Shown here: positions 23,650 to 35,085 of the stretch, one piece after another
Position numbering within the stretch: position 1 is the stretch's first letter
How the letters are laid out: the number at the start of each line of letters is the position of its first letter
From: Talinum fruticosum
Lineage: Eukaryota; Streptophyta; Magnoliopsida; Caryophyllales; Talinaceae
Direction of reading: 5' to 3'
Assembly (NCBI GenBank): GCA_021018815.1
Contig: JAITYX010000028.1
Span: 3,799,001 to 3,863,000, forward strand
Length of the DNA stretch: 64,000 nucleotides
Notes under the pieces: model-generated
Told to the model about the DNA's origin: nothing
Seen by the model: only the letters and a program-made list of their open reading frames with translations
Databases searched by the model: none
Translations under genes and position numbers: made by a program

Positions 23650-26600
23650 CACTACTAAAACCTTGTTTATGTATGACCACTTATTTACGATGGAATATAA
23701 AAATCATCTTAGTTGATATAATTTTATGAAGAAATTTGATAATCGGCTTTAATACTGAGTGAATCTCGACAAAGCAAAATAACTGTCCTAAATGATTTAC
23801 ATCTGCCATTGTAGAAAAATAGTTAAGCGGGAACAACAAGACCATATTTTGCGGGAAAATTAAAACAAGCGCCTCTATCTCCCCCTCTCAGCCTCTCTCC
23901 ATCTATCTACCCCTATCCCCAAGAGAATGAAAAATTAAAAAAGTTCATCAATTGAAAGCTTTTCAATCTGCCAAAACCACATTGAAATATTTGAGCCTCG
24001 TCCTTTTCTGTCTCTCTCTCCTCTACCCAGTTCCAAACCTCGTCTGTCTATCTCTCTCTATCTCTCCTCTACCTAGTTACCAGCCCCAAAATTAAAGATT
24101 AGGAAGGAAATGGACACCCGTTCAGACTAAGCAACTGCCATTCTTGCTCTTTATTCAGTAATTCACTCTTCCTCTTTTATATTTAAGCCCTAGAATTACG
24201 ATTTTTCTTAGTTTTACTATTGATATCCCCTTGTACTTCTAGGTCGTCCAATTTTAATTTTAGTAAAAGAAGTGGGTAGTTGTTTAATTAGTACATCTTC
24301 TGTTGGAATTTAATTTTTCTTTTGAACATTTGGTGATTTTCAAGTTCGCTTAAAAATCTTAACAAAATCCAAAAGCTAATTTGGAGGTTTTACCTAGAAA
24401 TAGGTAATTTCCAATTCTAGTAAGAGTATCTTGCTTTGTTCCTTCTGCCTTGTTTTTTATTTGATTGATTACAAAATCTACATCCGGAATGTTTGTGTTC
24501 TAGATATAGCAACCATATTAATTTTCTTTAACAAAATTGTAAGGGTGAGTTTGATACAAAATTCTAATTGCTAGAACATTTACCGCTTGAACTTAGGCCC
24601 CTTTCCTACATATGGAAGCAACATTTAGCCTGTAGTAGGTTGATATCAAGTTCTCAAGTGGTAAAATCTGAAAGCTTTCATGCTCAACTCTACCTGGCTT
24701 ATAAAAGGCATTCTTTTGTTGGAAAACAAACATATATAGGACTTATTTTGGATCATGTCTCCGTAAGTTATTTTCATTGGTGGTGTTTATGTAGTAGAAA
24801 TCTTTTTTGCTATACTTTGGGTTCTTTTCAATGTCATATGTTTGGGTTTGTTGGTGATTGTGAATTAATAACATTAGTTAGTTGTTCACTATTTGGCTAA
24901 TTTTATAGCTCTATTAGCCAGCTTGTATGATGTGGTGATTTTACTTATGTGTCTTTTGAGCACATATAAGAGTACAAGTTTGCCTGACACTAGAAATTAG
25001 TGATTTACATGTTTAATGCTCTCCTAAGCTCATGTCAAGTATCTACCATCCTGACAAATAGCGATATGTTAGGTTCACACTCCGAGCTAGACATTGAACT
25101 TCTATGTATTGAACCATTGTAAGGAATGTTGAAGGAGCAATCCTTTCAAATACTATTCACCAACGAAACTATGGAGAATAGAATGTTCAGATTCGAAAGC
25201 TGGTATGTATCTATCGTATCGGAGTCATGTTCTTTGTTGAATATGCTCTTTCTTTCCAACTTCAAAATATGTAGCTTCTTTTGCATACTCTAATTCTTAG
25301 TCTCTTTGCTTGGATTCAATGCATGAAAGGATAATAATTGACAGAGGAATGACAGGTTGGGATGAAAACTGGTTAAACTACTAATTTTCGACTAACTGTG
25401 AGAACTCCAATTTAGAAAGATTTTTGTTTGGTGCTGGAAACTCTAGCCAAAATTTGATGCATTTTTCTTTTTAGGGTTGACTACATGACTCATACGGGCT
25501 ATTATGTAATGTTATCATGACCATTTTCCTTCAATATAATGTTTCTACTACCATTTTTCTATTAAGACTCCTATATCATTCTCAATGACTCAGATGCTTT
25601 TTCTTTTTGTTCTAGTGAGGCCTTTAGGATTTGAAATTTAGCAAAATTAAATTATGCCCATCATGCTTCAACCTATTCGGTAAGGGTAGAGTTATGCATA
25701 TATGATACAAAGGACTAAGTCTAGAGGATAAAAGAGAAATGCTTGTGCGAATTATTTGAAAAGGGTGAAAATATCTACTATGAAGTTAATGTTCTTTCTT
25801 TTTTGTCCGTGTGTGTGAATTAGTGCAAGGTTAAATTGGTGGTACAAATCACTCTTCGAATTCTCTCTTTTATATCCGTTAGCATGAACTGGTGTTGAAT
25901 TCTTCATCTATTCTCTCCTCTATCAATCCCATCTTTATAAGAGTTTTCAAGGTTAGTTGTTTAATTTGTATGAATTTTATTTGGAGTAGTATTTCTAAAG
26001 TCTAATGATGATGTAAATTCTTCATATTTTTTATATGTTGAATAATGTTAAGCTTATGTTTTGCAATTTATATCATTTTCGGTGATGCATGAAGAACATT
26101 AATTGTTAAAAATGATTGCTATATAATATGCCTAAGACATTACTAAGTAAAACATTGTAGTTTTATGAGTATTTTAGATATAAAGTTTTGAATTATTGAA
26201 TTGTGATTGTCTTTTTATTTTTGTTTAAATTTATACTATTTAGTAGAGGGTTGTCCTTCATGTTCTGATTATTATTGATTTACGTATGACTCAACACAGT
26301 AGGTGTATGTGTAGGTGTATGTATAGCCTAAGGTATCTTTTCAACTGAGCATTTTAATTTAATAATGGAAGTATTTAAAGTGTTTGTTCGTTACCCCCTT
26401 TAGATGCTTATGTTATATACCTAGTCTAGATGTAATAAAAATTTGCTATAATTTTGTTTGTGTTAATGATCGAGTAATGTTATCTATAACTTTTGGTTTG
26501 TTTATTTTAATTAATTAATGTCAGTTTGGTCTATAATTTTAGAATGTTATTTATAAATACCTTTTATAATCTTTAATGCTTTTAATGATTAGAGTAGTAA

Positions 26601-26682
26601 AGAAAGATATGTTTCAAGAAACTAATAATGTGATTTTCAAATTGCATGTCTTTAGATTTTAAAATTAAATTTCACTTTCATT

Positions 26683-27099
26683 GTGGCGGGAAATTTGAGA
26701 AAAAGGACAAAAAAATCGTTATATGAATCTGATAAATTGTCTTTGATTGAGTTGGATAATTTGTTGAGAGATGATTGCAAATACAAGGGTAATATTATTG
26801 AACTTTGGTGGAATAGTTCTAAAGGAGGCAATGAGTTAAGGAGAATCATTGGTGATAAAGAGGTTGTAGATATGGTACATAAACTTGAAAAATATAAAAC
26901 AACCCATATATATGTAATTTATAAACCACTTAAAGGTCTTAACTTACCACTAGTTACCTACAACTTTGTTGATGAGAATGACGTCATAACTGAATACAAA
27001 GAACCTCCACCTATTAAGGCATTAAGGGAGTTACTATTGCTAAAGAAACAACCCATTCAATGGCCGTTGTTTAATTCAAGACAAAATGGAGATCCGTAA
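26683..27099 (+). CDS. PB1-like domain protein fragment inside CACTA element
   Basis: An uninterrupted frame of 138 codons. It starts at GTG, not ATG, so the true start is probably in an upstream exon. Residues about 18-85 read LSLIELDNLLRDDCKYKG ... IELWWNSSKGGNELRRI ... DKEVVDMVHKLEKYKTTHIYVIYKP. The order (SL.EL..L..D..Y......WW......L..I..D.....M.......IYV) resembles the PB1-like N-terminal domain found in plant Mutator transposase-type and uncharacterised proteins. The rest (PPPIKALRELLLLKKQPIQWPLF) is not recognised. No catalytic domain follows. It may be a captured gene piece or part of the element's own spliced accessory protein. A role cannot be assigned. Confidence 0.5.
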   Translation: MAGNLRKRTKKSLYESDKLSLIELDNLLRDDCKYKGNIIELWWNSSKGGNELRRIIGDKEVVDMVHKLEKYKTTHIYVIYKPLKGLNLPLVTYNFVDENDVITEYKEPPPIKALRELLLLKKQPIQWPLFNSRQNGDP

Positions 27100-27508
27100 G
27101 CCCCTACTAATAATGGTAAAGATGGTAAGAGATATTTTAAAAAAATGTCTATTTGCGTGTTGGTATTATGACTTGTTTTTCATGTGACTTGACTTCTTTT
27201 GTAAATTTTTGTTCTTTTGTCTTAATGATTTGATATTAATATTAGCTATACTTCATTAGTGATTTGTGTTCATGTTCATATTTCTCAATCTTTTTATCTA
27301 TAAATAGACATTGTTTGAAAGCATTTCCTTATTACCTTTCTTCACTACTCTTTTTGTATTTTTACCTTTTTTGTTTCATCATATATATAATGTGATAGTA
27401 TTATGTACAACTTATTTACTTTTTTTGTCTTAAATGCTGATATGGTCTTTGAACTTTTTAAAATTTTCACTCATGTTCAATCTTATATTTTGATTTTTGT
27501 ATATTGTA

Positions 27509-27790
27509 GGATGATATTATGGAAGAATCTGAAAAGAATCCATCAATATCTCAATTTGACTTGGTGGAGAAATGTTTTGGGCCGTAAAATCGAGACCGTG
27601 TAATTTGCTTTGGATATGGCATAAAGCCCAATTAGAGGACCAAAACTGAGTAAGGATGATCTGAAAGTTGAGCTACAACAAAAAAATCAATTGATTAATG
27701 AGATGACAAATCGAGTTGTAAAACATCGAGCATGTGAAACATCACATCAAAAGAAGATTCTTGGTATGGAATTCTCATGAAAGAGATATA
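27509..27790 (+). pseudogene. En/Spm-type plant transposase remnant
   Basis: After a likely acceptor (TTGTAG at 27504-27509) the plus strand reads DDIMEESEKNPSISQFDLVEKCFGP, a stop, then DRVICFGYGIKP. This matches the C-terminal motif of plant Ptta/En-Spm transposase proteins (acidic segment, '..VLGP...GRVRGFG.G..P'). A helical, probably coiled-coil segment follows (LSKDDLKVELQQKNQLINEM, 27640-27700). The protein would help recognise CACTA ends. The in-frame TAA in the motif and later stops make it non-functional. Upstream exons with the rest of the domain were not found. Confidence 0.65.
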
Positions 27791-30581
27791 GGAGAACTTC
27801 TCATGGAAATCAAGTTGTTGAAGGACCTTGTTCTCCCCCATAATCTAGTATGTATCACTATCTTCAGCTTCTTGATGTGAAAGATGGCATTCGTAGACAT
27901 GCTCATTTTTTTTTTTTGGGTAATCAGGTCAGTACATGTTCACAACTCATTCCTTTTGGTTTTGGAATAATATGGTTCTGGATGCATATCAATGGTTTTT
28001 TTGGAATAATGAGAGCATTATATTAGTATCATTCAGTTAAAAATACCTCCCCTTCATGAGGAGTACAGTTACCTTACATTTTTAGGATATCATTCCACTT
28101 AGTAAACTTAGTGCTATGATATTCTAAGTATTATAAACACACTTAAATCCTGCTTGACCTCCTTAATAATCTCATTCGCTTTTGTCCTGCTCCCCTTGAA
28201 TCTTTTGTTGTTTCTCATATTGCATATTGCCCAACCATACGTAGCATATAAAATCTTTTGATGAAGCTTCCTTCTCTCCAAGTTATAAGCCATTTATGGC
28301 ATCCTTTAAACTCGTTGAAGTACTCTTGCATTGCAGCTAGTTTAAGAGTGATGTTTTGACTTCTACTATATATGAGCATTGCAAAAAACAAATGGTAATA
28401 CCTGCATTTGGGGTTAACATATGATAAGGATTCTAAACCATTATACCTGTATTTGGTAAAATCTGTTATGTAGGAGTTCTTCTAATTCTAATTATAATGA
28501 ACCCCTCTTCATCAGTGGCCTGAATTGTGTCATTCATAATCCCTGTCTGCCCCCTTTGGTTTACAAATTCGGGAGTAATAGTTGAATCATTGTGCACTGG
28601 TCTCCATACCTTGGTTATTTTCTTCTTCCTTCATTCTTGTTGGTCATGCCCAAGTAATCTCATAACTAGAGTTAGGTTTACCATTTGAGCAATTCGTCCT
28701 GAACCTAGTTCTTGTCTTTCTGGCATCAATTGTAATTCTCGTTGTATTGTTGTATGATTCACCATTCCTGAGCACACATCTCCACTCCTATTTACAATTT
28801 CATTGCTTCGGGGAACAATTTCTGTGATTCGCATCCCTGATGCGGCAGCTGGAGTTACTGATTCTAGCTAATTCAATGAACTACCCCTCGGTGATTAATT
28901 TAGTGATCCTAATTGCTATGTGTTTGTTATCGAAGCATGTCTCTTCTTTGATGACCATCTCCTTGCCATGGCGAGAGATGCATATAAATGTTGAGGTCAT
29001 GTATAAATTGTTGGTGCATCTACTACTATTTATGTATATTTATGATTATCGCTTTAACTTGTGGATGGTGTGCAAATAATTTGTCAAAACAAAAGACTTT
29101 GTATATGCTTGAGAGTGTCATCCTATGATGATGCATTATGTGGAAGGTTGGTGCAATGGCATTCCATTGTTGCAGTATATGAGTATATGAGAATGGTCTG
29201 GAGGATCCATATAATTTTTAGCCTTTTGTTCTACCCTAGTTGCTCTTGAGGTGCATAGTTGTTTTTACGTATGTTTGATTCTTCCTTTTGTTTATGAAGG
29301 ATTTGTAATAATTTGCAGTATTGAATGTTGGATTTTGTGGATATGGATTTTAGTCTTAAATGCTGGATTTTGTAGATGTGTGGATTTTAGTCTTTGTTTC
29401 TGCATATACTCACTGTGAAAATTTGCAGTATTGTTTTCTTTTCTTCCAAATGTTACTTTTACATTATAATGAAACAATGTTGTTTTGGGCTGAGAATCTA
29501 ATACCTTTTGGGAGAATTGCACTTAGGATTTTAAAATATTTCAGCTTGCAGATATTTTCACAGTTGCTAATTCATCACGGTAAAATTGCATGGAATATGG
29601 TGTATTGTAGAGTGAAATTTTTCAAAAGGTTATTGACATTCGGATTATTTTTGAATGTCAAATATTATGAAGTAAACTTGTCCTTGGTACCTTTTTATAT
29701 GTTCTAGCTACTGTTTTTGCAATCCTTTATGAGAAAATGGTGTCTCAATGAAGTTTGTCATTTTTCCATTCTCTATATGATTAATGTATGAATTGTTGTG
29801 GTTGTGTGTGCAAGTTTATTTTCAAGAATTTACTTTTCAATTGTTTTCAATTGCATATAGCCTTAAAATGTTCCTATCTTATGTAGGGGTAAAGTGTGGA
29901 TGTGGATAGAAGATGGCATGGGTTGCCAATTATTTTCATCGAGGGGCCAACACCTTTTTTTGGGTAAATGTACTTGTTATGGCATGTATCATTTTGTATG
30001 GTGTATATTATCGTCTTTCGGATGAGTTATAATTTGGACATAGATGTATTGTCCTTTACTGAATACTTTGATGTATTGTTATATATTGACTATTTATATG
30101 AATATCAAAGGACATTAATTTCATATACTTGTTTTACTATTAAAGATTAGTTTTGTTTTGACAAGGAATTAAGTTATGCCAATAGGCACAAAAGTGATTT
30201 AATTTTCTGAAAAATAAGGTATGAATCATGTACGACGTAAAGTGGTGTAGAAGAATATTCGTACAAAATTTGCAAAATTTTAGGCACGACATTAGTGATA
30301 CTTAAGGATGGAAAAAGCAGTCATAGAAAAAACTCTTTAAGAAGGGCACAAAAACCGTTGTAGAAGGTATTCTTGTCTTCTACGACAAGTAAAGAAAATT
30401 GTTTTAAAAGATAAGAACAGTTTCTACGACCGGTACGTTCGTAAATAACCTTTTATGATCGGGCCTTCTACGACGGCTTAAGACGGAGGATAGAACTGTC
30501 ATAGAAAACCTTCTACGATAGTATTAGGCATTTTTGGGATGAAATGTTCCTTCACAAAGGGACAATTTTCTAGTAGTGATC

Positions 30582-30790
30582 TGTATACATTTAAAAATGT
30601 CATCCTTATCTCTTTTATTTATATTTATTGGTTGTGTATGAACACCCGAGTCTCGTTTGCATGCTCGGGTCAACATCAAACTAAAGTAGAGTAGTAGAAG
30701 CTAGTAGCCCACAAAAAGCCAACCCGCACCAAAAATAAAACTTTCCAAAAATAAAAACCTTCCAAAAATAGAAACTTTTCTTTTTACAAC
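30582..30790 (+). mobile_element. 3' LTR fragment of Tat-like copy B
   Basis: Starts TGTATACATTT and then matches the LTR at 14189 from TATCTCTTTTATTTAT through CTCGTTTGCATGCTCGGGTC to the TTTCCAAAAATA repeats. The match stops near 30785, so only about 200 of 1745 bp remain. Confidence 0.8.
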
Positions 30791-31265
30791 ATCCATTATG
30801 AATTAAACTCATTAAGTAGAATGTATTTATAAAAAACACAGAAAAATCCAAGTACATGTAGCAAAAACCAGGTAAAAATATTTAATTACATATGGCAAGC
30901 AAGTTATATATAATCTATGAGATAAAAAAGTTACATATAATCTCCAAAAAGGAAGATCAATCTAAGTAAATGGTGCCGATAAAAAACAATGAGAGCTATA
31001 AAAATCAATCTAAAAATAAATGAGCAAAAACAATAAACAAAGAGGAAAAAAAGCATGTAAGAAAAAATAGTTGCGTATTGCCTTTAATGGCTTTGAATGA
31101 ATCTAAGTAAATTCTTATATGTCACTCATTAACAAAGATAATTAAACTTTAATTATAGTTTAATATACCATTATTAGACTCTATTGCGAGATAAAACAGG
31201 ACCGTAAATAATATTATTGCATAAACCGACACATATAGAAATTTTAATTTTTAAAAAACTAAAAA
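30791..31265. other. Unassigned AT-rich sequence
   Basis: Between the truncated LTR and the hAT-type MITE. No gene, terminal repeat or structural RNA is recognised. Confidence 0.5.
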
Positions 31266-31724
31266 GCATGTTTGGCCTAATTTTTAAAAAATTATTTTTG
31301 TTTTTAAAAAGCATTTTTTGAAAATTATTTTTGAAGAAAAATTTGAAGTGTTTGGCCTAAGTTTTATATAAGTGTTTTTCAAATAATTAATTTGTTTGGC
31401 CAAGATTTCTTAAAAGATCAAAATAAGATAGAGATAAAATAAAATAAGAGAGAGATGAGAGAGAGATAAAGATAGAGGAGAGAGAAAAATTAAAATAACG
31501 TAAAAAGATAGGAGAGATAGAGAGAGAATAAGATTACGGGTGGTTATTACCGAGTTTTTCCAGAAATTAGAAACAGAAATGACTATTTGTCGTTTCACGT
31601 TTCTGAGGAGTTTTCTTCCAAAATCGTTTTTGAAAAATAGTTTTAATTTTTTAAAAACTAGTGTTTGGCCTAACTTTTGTTTTTTGAATCTAAAAACAGC
31701 TTTTAAAATCTAGGCCAAACACCC
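31266..31724. mobile_element. hAT-type MITE, 459 bp
   Basis: Inverted termini: left GCATGTTTGGCCTAATTTTTAA, inner part TGTTTGGCCTA, against right TAGGCCAAACACCC. Flanks ACTAAAAA (31258-31265) and ACTAAATA (31725-31732) are an 8-bp duplication with one mismatch, as expected for hAT. Inner sequence contains further TTTGGCC copies and a purine-rich GAGA stretch. There is no transposase. Confidence 0.85.
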
Positions 31725-31732
31725 ACTAAATA

Positions 31733-33399
31733 TGCATTTGATTTTTTTTTTTTTTTGTTGAAAGGATAAATAAATTTTTATTTTATTGGGTAAATATTGG
31801 GTTGACGGATGCAAACAAAAATAATAAATTATCACCTTAAAATAGCTTCATAGTAATAGAAGGATCTCTAAATTAGTTTCTGAAAAATTTGGAGCCTAAA
31901 AGCTGTTACATAGTATTGGATACCTACCATAAATTAATTGTATTTAGTTCGATTTATATTAATATCACTTTTAAATAAATTATTAGTCATTACTTTTTCC
32001 GATGGTGGGTCCTTCCTGCAAAAAGACACGCTCCGAGATTGGATATCGAGAAACGCCCTTCGACGCTCAAATTAGTTTCATTAAAAGTTCGAGAAGTTGA
32101 GGAAAATCCTCCTCAAAATACGAAGGAGTTTTTTTGGGATTCATGTGGTTTTACCAAAAAATTAAGGATTTATCTCTTAGTATAGAAAATATGTGGATTA
32201 GCCAAGAGTAATATGTTTTTTGGGAATTGTGATATGATACGTTACTGCCAAGGTTTGATGGGTATTTATAGAAGAAATAAGGGGCAAAATAGTCATTTAT
32301 TGTCATTAGGTATGAAACCTTAATCCTAACGGATTTTAGGCCTTACCTAACCTCATGTGATGGAGGACTTGGGCCGATATTATAATGATCTACTGATTAA
32401 AAATAATCGTATGAAGATGTGACGAGATGAGTTGGTACTATCCGGAGAATAGTTGCATCTATAGTCATTAATTACTACACAAACTTTTAAAAAGTAATTT
32501 CTTAAAAGAAGTCAATCTCATCTTTACATTTTCTCTAAAATTGTCTCAATTGAGAATATGTGAAAATTTAATGTGAATTCATGATAGGGTTCAAGAATCG
32601 TGTGTTTCGCGGAACTAATTTTTGAATGCCCCCCATCAGTTTGATGCAAAAGTTCTCTTTTTTAATTTGTCCTAAACATCAATCCCGACTGCCTTTCTTT
32701 TTTTTTTCCTTTGTTTGAATTATTTTTTAGGTTAACATCAATCCTTTTTTTGTTGATGAGATCTGAGAAGGATGGACGGTGTCAAACTTTACCCTAGCTG
32801 AACATTTCTTGTTATGGAACACAGCTTTTGACCAAATACACATTTGTCATTTCTATTTTGCAATCCATAAGTATTTATACTTAATTTGTACAACCCTTCT
32901 CTCCAAAGCCCCCACCCCCCAATGCACACTATTAACGAAATAGATAGCCAATTAGCACCACTAGTTTCGAGTGGCATAATTAGACCTTTTAAGAGGAGTA
33001 TCGTAGGATTAAATCTTAAAAAGGTGACACATCTCCAATATCAATCTAAATCACTTTAAGTTTCACTCTAAAATTTTAGAGAAAAAGTAGATGAGAGACA
33101 GATTAATTTCTCTTCAACTTATTTTTAAAGAAACAACTTATAACCATATATATATATAACATATTTATACCGAAATCAATACATTATACTGCTATAGCTC
33201 AAAGACAGGGAACCAAAAAGCCAAACACTCTAAATTATCATAATTAACCCAACAATTGGCCAAAGTACAATCATATGCATACACATATTCAATATTACAA
33301 AGAAGACACAATCATTTACATATTTTGTTGTTTATATGATTGTGAAGTTGTCAAATTTAAGATCTCAAGAATCAAGTAAACATTTAATTAGAGGTGTTT
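31733..33399. other. Unassigned non-coding sequence between MITE and TAS3-like locus
   Basis: No supportable coding region. The stretch at 32010-32300 (GACACGCTCCGAGATTGG, CGACGCTCAAATTAGT, TATTTATAG) resembles sequence common in plant LTRs and may be an LTR fragment, but ends could not be set. The rest is AT-rich. The interval close to 33400 may include the 3' end of the minus-strand TAS3-like transcript. Confidence 0.4.
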
Positions 33400-33722
33400 A
33401 GGGTGGTCATCGGAGGCACAATTACCAGCAGATATGACAAATAAACCACAAAAAAATATACAAGTTACTATAGTTTATGATTGCCTTGGAGATCATGATT
33501 TCTTGAAATATACACAATATATATATGTATTAAAAGAGTGTCAGATAGGGGTATTAAAGTGTTCATATGAGCTCCAACCCTCAACCCAAAAAAAGGAAGA
33601 GAGAGAGAGAGGGGCAAGATCGAGCTCATGATGTTACATTGTTCAAATTTACTTGTTACACATTCAAAAAAAAAAAGAAATTAGGAAAGCTATGAGTTAA
33701 TAGAGAGGGGAGAGAGATTATC

Positions 33723-33743
33723 TAGCTCAAGAGGGATAGACTT
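33723..33743 (-). promoter_or_regulatory. miR390 3' target site (cleavable)
   Basis: Minus strand contains GTCTATCCCTCTTGAGCTA. Pairing with miR390 is complete at positions 2-17 apart from one G:U at position 8, with mismatches only at position 1 and at the miRNA 3' end (18-21). Positions 10-11 are paired, so slicing is expected between 33733 and 33732. Confidence 0.88.
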
Positions 33744-33836
33744 AGATCTGTAATATCCACGAATGAAAATAATGACCTTAACATCCAGCAGTTTAGAAGA
33801 ATGAGGAGAGCATCTGTGTTGTGAAGCCCGCATCCT

Positions 33837-33857
33837 TTAGACTTGCAAGGTCAAGAA
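33837..33857 (-). ncRNA. tasiR-ARF-like 21-nt segment
   Basis: Minus strand starts TTCTTGACCTTGCAAG and ends TCTAA. The first 12 nt equal the canonical tasiR-ARF; position 13 is C instead of T and the last five bases differ. Complement of the ARF target word CTTGCAAGGTCAAGAA is exact. Confidence 0.85.
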
Positions 33858-33913
33858 AAATCAAGCAGTCCTTTGTGGGATTAGGGTCACAGGGAAGTCA
33901 AGGTGAGAAGAAT

Positions 33914-33934
33914 AAGCTCAGAGGAGATATCGCC
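33914..33934 (-). promoter_or_regulatory. miR390 5' target site (non-cleaved type)
   Basis: Minus strand reads GGCGATATCTCC then TCTGAGCTT. Against miR390: perfect at 1-8, G:U at 9, A:C mismatch at 10, G:U at 12, mismatch at 17. The central mispairing fits the conserved uncut 5' site that tethers AGO7. Confidence 0.85.
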
Positions 33935-34172
33935 AGGGCCGATTTCATGGCATAACAAACTTATGAAAGAACGAGAAGATGTGTGGTAGAGGCATGGAGG
34001 AACTAGGAGAGAGAAAATCAAAGTGATTATCCATGAAGAGTAGCTTTTGAGCTCCTATGGCGGAGCCTTGGCATGAGGGGAGAGGCATGCGGATAGGGGG
34101 TTGGGGGAGAGAGAGGGAGGGAAAGAGATCAAGGGGTGAGGGTTGAGAGGCTTTTTTTTTTTTTCCAATATA

Positions 34173-34182
34173 TTTTTTTATA
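34173..34182 (-). promoter_or_regulatory. TATA box of the TAS3-like gene
   Basis: Minus strand CCTCTATAAAAAAATATATT. It is followed about 30 bp downstream by a pyrimidine-rich start region (CCTCTCAACCCTCACCCC, about 34150-34130), so transcription probably starts near 34148, about 215 nt before the 5' miR390 site. Confidence 0.6.
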
Positions 34183-34419
34183 GAGGATTGGTGGGAAGAA
34201 ACTAGAGTGCAGTGAGAAATGAAGGATAAGAGTATAGTTTTTATTAGGGAGGAGATGTTGATAAGTCATATATTCTACCGGCAGGGGACAGAGTGGATGT
34301 ACAAAGACCTAAGAGTTTGTTTCTTCTTGGATTTTGAAATGAGGCCAGATTTCACGCGACCCACCTCCGCCGGATCCTCCCATTCTCCACCTTTGTCTAA
34401 ATACTTTTATTTTATTTAA

Positions 34420-35085
34420 ACTTTTGGTTTCGGATTTTTTTTTCTGGTGCGAATTTAGTTTGAAATTAAACTAAGCTACAAATGGTTATAATGTAAGAGA
34501 AGGATTTAATGAAATAGTCTCACATAATTTTAACAATTAAATATAAATTTTCAATATAAATTTTCGTTCGAAAAAATATTCCAGTGTACATAATATATTC
34601 AATATACTTTTATTTGTATATAAATATTATTAAAATATCTTATATAAAATTCTACGATAACACAACTACTATATACTCCATATATGAAGATAAAGTGATT
34701 ATATCAAATCTAATATACATAAAATTTAACTTCGTGTATCTCTAAAAAGTTTTCAAAAAATTTACTTTTGAATGATCCATATACTTATCACTATAATAAT
34801 ATGCCTGATTCGTTAAAGTTAAAATCACTCTCTAATAAATTTAGAGACCAAATATAAATATCGAAGCAATTTGTCTTTATGCACAAAAAAATTTAAAAAC
34901 CAAAATAAAAAATAGTATCTAATAAAAACTATTTTTAAAGACTAAATATAATTTGGGTAACAATTATTGACCAAAACTGCATCAGAAAAAAATAATTATT
35001 GACCAAATTTAACATCGATCTTAAAATTTTTGGAATCAAATACTCCAAAAAAATATTTTAAAAATTTTTAATAAAAACTTTAAAT
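34420..35085. other. AT-rich sequence upstream of the TAS3-like locus
   Basis: No gene seen. It may hold the distal promoter of the minus-strand locus. It ends with CTTTAAAT, the left duplication of the hAT element. Confidence 0.5.

Larger units (their letters stand above)
23650..30578 (+). mobile_element. CACTA (En/Spm) element, 6.9 kb
   Basis: Left end CACTACTAAAACC at 23650; right end TTTTCTAGTAGTG at 30578 (reverse complement CACTACTAGAAAA). The flanks are ACT (23647-23649) and ATCT (30579-30582), read as a 3-bp ACT duplication with one later insertion. Removing the element rejoins a gypsy PPT to its LTR start. Right subterminal sequence (30340-30540) carries repeated CTACGACGG/CCTTCTACGA words. 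The interior has an En/Spm-type transposase remnant (27509-27790) and a separate PB1-like frame (26683). Most of 24.0-26.6 kb and 27.9-30.2 kb is AT-rich with no recognisable coding sequence, perhaps introns. It is unlikely to be autonomous. Confidence 0.85.
33400..34150 (-). ncRNA. TAS3: TAS3-like trans-acting siRNA locus
   Basis: On the minus strand, three elements occur in TAS3 order. There is a 5' miR390 site (33934-33914), a tasiR-ARF-like segment starting TTCTTGACCTTGCAAG (33857-33837) and a 3' miR390 site (33743-33723). In land plants, miR390-AGO7 binds both sites. The 3' site is cut, the RNA is copied by RDR6 and diced by DCL4 every 21 nt, and the tasiR-ARF silences ARF2/3/4. The 5' site here has a mismatch and a G:U pair at positions 9-10, fitting a bound but uncut site. 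From the predicted cut (33733/33732) the tasiR-ARF-like segment lies at cycle D6 with a 1-nt offset. There is one such copy, as in short TAS3 genes. A TATA box lies at 34182-34173. Transcript ends are estimates. There is no long open frame on the sense strand. Confidence 0.88.

Noticed and set aside
24568..24900. 110-codon frame inside the 6.9-kb CACTA
   Set aside because: No ATG start, no recognisable motif, and AT-rich intron-like surroundings.
28631..29707. Short frames on both strands in the CACTA interior
   Set aside because: None shows a transposase or host domain; lengths are expected by chance in AT-rich DNA.
33837..33857. ARF gene exon carrying the tasiR-ARF target on the plus strand
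   Set aside because: CTTGCAAGGTCAAGAA fits an ARF target, but the surrounding plus strand has no ARF coding sequence, and miR390 sites flank it.
33914..33934. MIR390 precursor on the plus strand
   Set aside because: The plus strand resembles mature miR390 here and at 33723, but neither has a star-like complementary arm within hairpin distance. The flanking tasiR-ARF segment makes target sites on the minus strand the better reading.
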